The notes beneath the pieces are model-generated. The model made no database searches. It was not told where the DNA came from and saw only the letters and a program-made list of their open reading frames with translations. The position numbers and the translations under genes were made by a program. From Pseudomonadota bacterium (GTDB lineage Bacteria > Pseudomonadota > Gammaproteobacteria > Burkholderiales > Burkholderiaceae_E), in NCBI GenBank assembly GCA_023388075.1, contig JAEWGX010000012.1, positions 1 through 62,200 of the forward strand: a stretch of 62,200 bases of DNA. The letters are read 5' to 3'. Shown here piece by piece: positions 60,207 to 62,200 of the stretch. Every line of letters begins with the position of its first letter. Position 1 is the first letter of the stretch.

Positions 60207-61148
60207 TCAGTAGCGGATCCGCGGATCGAGCACGGTGTAAAGCAGGTCGATCACCAGGTTCACCAGCACATAGGCGACCGAGAACAGCATGATCACCGCC
60301 TGCACCGTCGGATAGTCACGGGCGAGCACCGCGTCCACCGTGAGCCGGCCGAGGCCGGGAATGTTGAACACGCTTTCCGTCACCACCACGCCGCCGATCA
60401 GCAGCGCGATGCCGACGCCGATGATGGTGACGATCGGCACGGCGGCGTTGCGCAGCGCATGGCCCAGCACCACCTTGAGCTCGGGCAGCCCCTTGGCGCG
60501 GGCGGTGCGCACATAGTCCTCGTTGAGCACCTCCAGCACGCTGGTGCGCGTCATCCGCGCGATCAGCGCGATGTAGATCGTGCCGAGCGCGACGGTGGGC
60601 AGCACCAGGCGCGCGATGAAGCCGCCGAACCCCTGCGAGATGGACTGGTAGCCCTGCACCGGCAGCCAGCCGAGCTTCACCGAGAACAGCCAGATGAGGC
60701 AGTAGCCGGTGACGAAGACCGGCACCGAGAAGCTTGCGACCGAGAACGCCATCACGATGCGGTCGATCCAGGATCCCTGGCGGTACGCGGCCAGCGTGCC
60801 CATCGGCACCGCGAGCAGCGTGGCGAGCGTGATGGTGCTGATCGCGAGCGCGAGCGTGGGCTCGATCCGGTCGGCGATGATGCTCGCGACCGGCCGCTTG
60901 TAGAAGAAGGACTCGCCGAAGTCGCCGGTGAGCATCCGGCCCACCCAGATGAAGAACTGGGTGGCCATCGGCTTGTCGAGTCCCAGGTTCTCGCGGATCT
61001 GGGCGATGTCGGCGCTGGTTGCCGAATCGCCGCCGATGACCGCCGCCGGGTCGCCCGGCGTGAGGCGCAGCATCAGGAAGACGACCAGCGCCACCACCAG
61101 CAGCACCGGGACCACGGCGAAGACCCGCCGAGCGACGTATGTCCACAT
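60207..61148 (-). CDS. Peptide-type ABC transporter permease (DppB-like)
   Basis: 313 residues, six membrane segments. It opens MWTYVARRVFAVVPVLLVVALV, then LTPGDPAAVIGGDSAT, the coupling loop VRTARAKGLPELKVVLGHALRN and ESVFNIPGLGRLTVDAV, as in DppB. It lies 14 bases before the partner permease and 45 bases after the binding-protein stop. Confidence 0.94.
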   Translation of the reverse strand: MWTYVARRVFAVVPVLLVVALVVFLMLRLTPGDPAAVIGGDSATSADIAQIRENLGLDKPMATQFFIWVGRMLTGDFGESFFYKRPVASIIADRIEPTLALAISTITLATLLAVPMGTLAAYRQGSWIDRIVMAFSVASFSVPVFVTGYCLIWLFSVKLGWLPVQGYQSISQGFGGFIARLVLPTVALGTIYIALIARMTRTSVLEVLNEDYVRTARAKGLPELKVVLGHALRNAAVPIVTIIGVGIALLIGGVVVTESVFNIPGLGRLTVDAVLARDYPTVQAVIMLFSVAYVLVNLVIDLLYTVLDPRIRY

Positions 61149-61193
61149 GTCGTCCGGCCCCCGCCGCGTGCCTGCCTGACCCGCCCGGCGGGC

Positions 61194-62200
61194 CTACTTC
61201 TTCTCGACGTTCCAGAAGCCCTGCGCCGGCGCGATGATGATGCCGCTCACGTTGCTCCTGTGGGCCATCGGCTGGTACCACTGGCCGAGGTAGATGTGCG
61301 TCGGGTAGTCGTTGACCACGCGCTTCTGCACCGCGTTGGCGATTTCCTTCTGCTTGGCCGGATCCGTCTCGCGCGCGAACTGGTCGCGCAGCTTCTCCAG
61401 CTGCTCGTCGCACGGCCAGCCGAAGTTGGCCTTGTCGCAGGACGCGTTCACGAACGAGGTGGAAACCGGGTTCAGCACGTCCGCCGACACCCAGGAGGTG
61501 AGCATGACGTTCCAGCCGCCCTGCGACGGCGGCTCCTTCTTCACCCGCCGCGCGACCACGGTCTGCCAGTCGCTCGACTGCATGTCCACCTTCATCCCGG
61601 CGCGCTCCATCAGGGACTTCGCCACCGGCGCAAGGTTGGTCAGCACCTGCAGGTCAGTCGAGTGCAGCAGCACCACCGGCGTGCCATCGTAGCCGGCTTC
61701 CTTCAGCATCGCCCGGGCCCTGTTCATGTTGGACTCGAGCTTGTCCTTCATGCCTTCCTCGGAGCCGAGCGGCGTGCCGCAGATGAACATCGCCTTGCAG
61801 ACCTTGTAGTACTTCGGGTCGCCGATGGTGGCCTGCAGGAAGTCCTCCTGGTTGAAGGCTTCGTAGAGCGCGGCGCGGACCTTGGGGTTATTGAACGGCG
61901 GATGCAGCACGTTGAAGCGGAACGCGTACTGGTTGCCGAGCGGGTTCTGGTCCAGGAGCTTCACGTCCTTGGCCTTCTCCAGCGTGGGCAGCAGGTCATG
62001 GCGCGGCTGCTCGATGATGTCGATCTCGCCGGCGATCAGCGCGTTCACCGCGGTCTGCTGCTCCGGCATGGCGATCCACTCCATGCGGTCGACCTTGACC
62101 ACCTTGCCGCCGGCCAGGCCCGACGGCGGCTCGCTGCGCGGCTTGTACTTGGCGAACTTGACGTAGACCGCCCGGTCACCCGGCTTCCACTCGTCCACCT
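61194..62200 (-). CDS. Peptide-type ABC transporter substrate-binding protein (N-terminus beyond window)
   Basis: At least 335 C-terminal residues of a family-5 receptor; the frame is still open at the window edge, so the signal peptide and the first lobe are outside. Recognisable features are MEWIAMPEQQTAVNALIAGEIDIIE, NVLHPPFNNPKVRAALYEAFNQEDFL and the LKEAGYDGTPV segment common to this family. Four cysteines (KVCKAMFICG and NASCDKANFGWPCD) are present in the lobe, suggesting two disulfides in the periplasm. It heads the importer operon that ends in the sulfatase. Confidence 0.92.
   Translation of the reverse strand, partial: VDEWKPGDRAVYVKFAKYKPRSEPPSGLAGGKVVKVDRMEWIAMPEQQTAVNALIAGEIDIIEQPRHDLLPTLEKAKDVKLLDQNPLGNQYAFRFNVLHPPFNNPKVRAALYEAFNQEDFLQATIGDPKYYKVCKAMFICGTPLGSEEGMKDKLESNMNRARAMLKEAGYDGTPVVLLHSTDLQVLTNLAPVAKSLMERAGMKVDMQSSDWQTVVARRVKKEPPSQGGWNVMLTSWVSADVLNPVSTSFVNASCDKANFGWPCDEQLEKLRDQFARETDPAKQKEIANAVQKRVVNDYPTHIYLGQWYQPMAHRSNVSGIIIAPAQGFWNVEKK

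Overview
The window reads as one stretch of a high-GC betaproteobacterial chromosome, most likely Burkholderiales. The pointers are a dacA-dat-ybeD-lipB-lipA cluster, a rsmI/LppC/yraN/dolP neighbourhood, a birA without a DNA-binding domain, and three Bug-type periplasmic binding proteins (a family greatly expanded in Bordetella-like lineages). No rRNA, tRNA, CRISPR array, insertion sequence or phage gene was seen. Gene density is high and no gene-free stretch exceeds about 300 bases.

Layout. 1-9.2 kb holds envelope and housekeeping genes: a SPOR-protein tail, dsbA, an SDR, rlpA, rsmI, an LppC-type PBP activator, yraN, dolP, lemA and an M48 protease. 9.2-11.4 kb is a divergent MFS/AraC pair around a perfect palindrome. 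11.4-15.6 kb is the leftward dacA-dat-ybeD-lipB-lipA operon. 15.8-18.2 kb is a leftward operon of a 2Fe-2S ferredoxin, an alpha/beta hydrolase and two tandem paralogous proteins of unknown function. 18.4-20.4 kb has a VanZ-like protein divergent from birA. 20.4-23.5 kb encodes an acyl-CoA ligase and an acylating aldehyde dehydrogenase that look like SauT/SauS of sulfoacetate catabolism. An ogt and an orphan hybrid histidine kinase follow.

27.1-42.2 kb is a leftward catabolic island of about 15 kb. In transcription order it has a peptide-type ABC importer (SBP, two permeases, two ATPases), an aspartoacylase/DoeB-like deacylase, a threonine-aldolase-like lyase, a Bug protein, a GntR/UTRA regulator, a threonine-dehydratase-like enzyme, a 763-residue PHP-type metal-dependent protein, a second Bug protein and a homologue of phosphosulfolactate synthase (ComA). 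I know of no described pathway with this combination; it is the best candidate here for an undescribed system. My working inference is uptake and deacylation of an N-acylated hydroxy-amino acid, with a PEP- or sulfonate-linked branch of unknown direction.

42.5-46.2 kb is rightward: a Tat-exported amidohydrolase overlapping a KDPGal-type aldolase, a PHB-depolymerase-like esterase, a membrane protein and dodecin. 46.2-51.4 kb is leftward: mtfA and a minimal periplasmic nitrate reductase operon napEDABC. 51.4-54.9 kb has a metallophosphoesterase with a long extra C-terminal domain, divergent from a coupled RraA-like aldolase/IclR pair. 55.0-62.2 kb is leftward: a third Bug protein, a sulfatase without a signal peptide, and a second peptide-type ABC importer whose binding protein runs off the end of the window.
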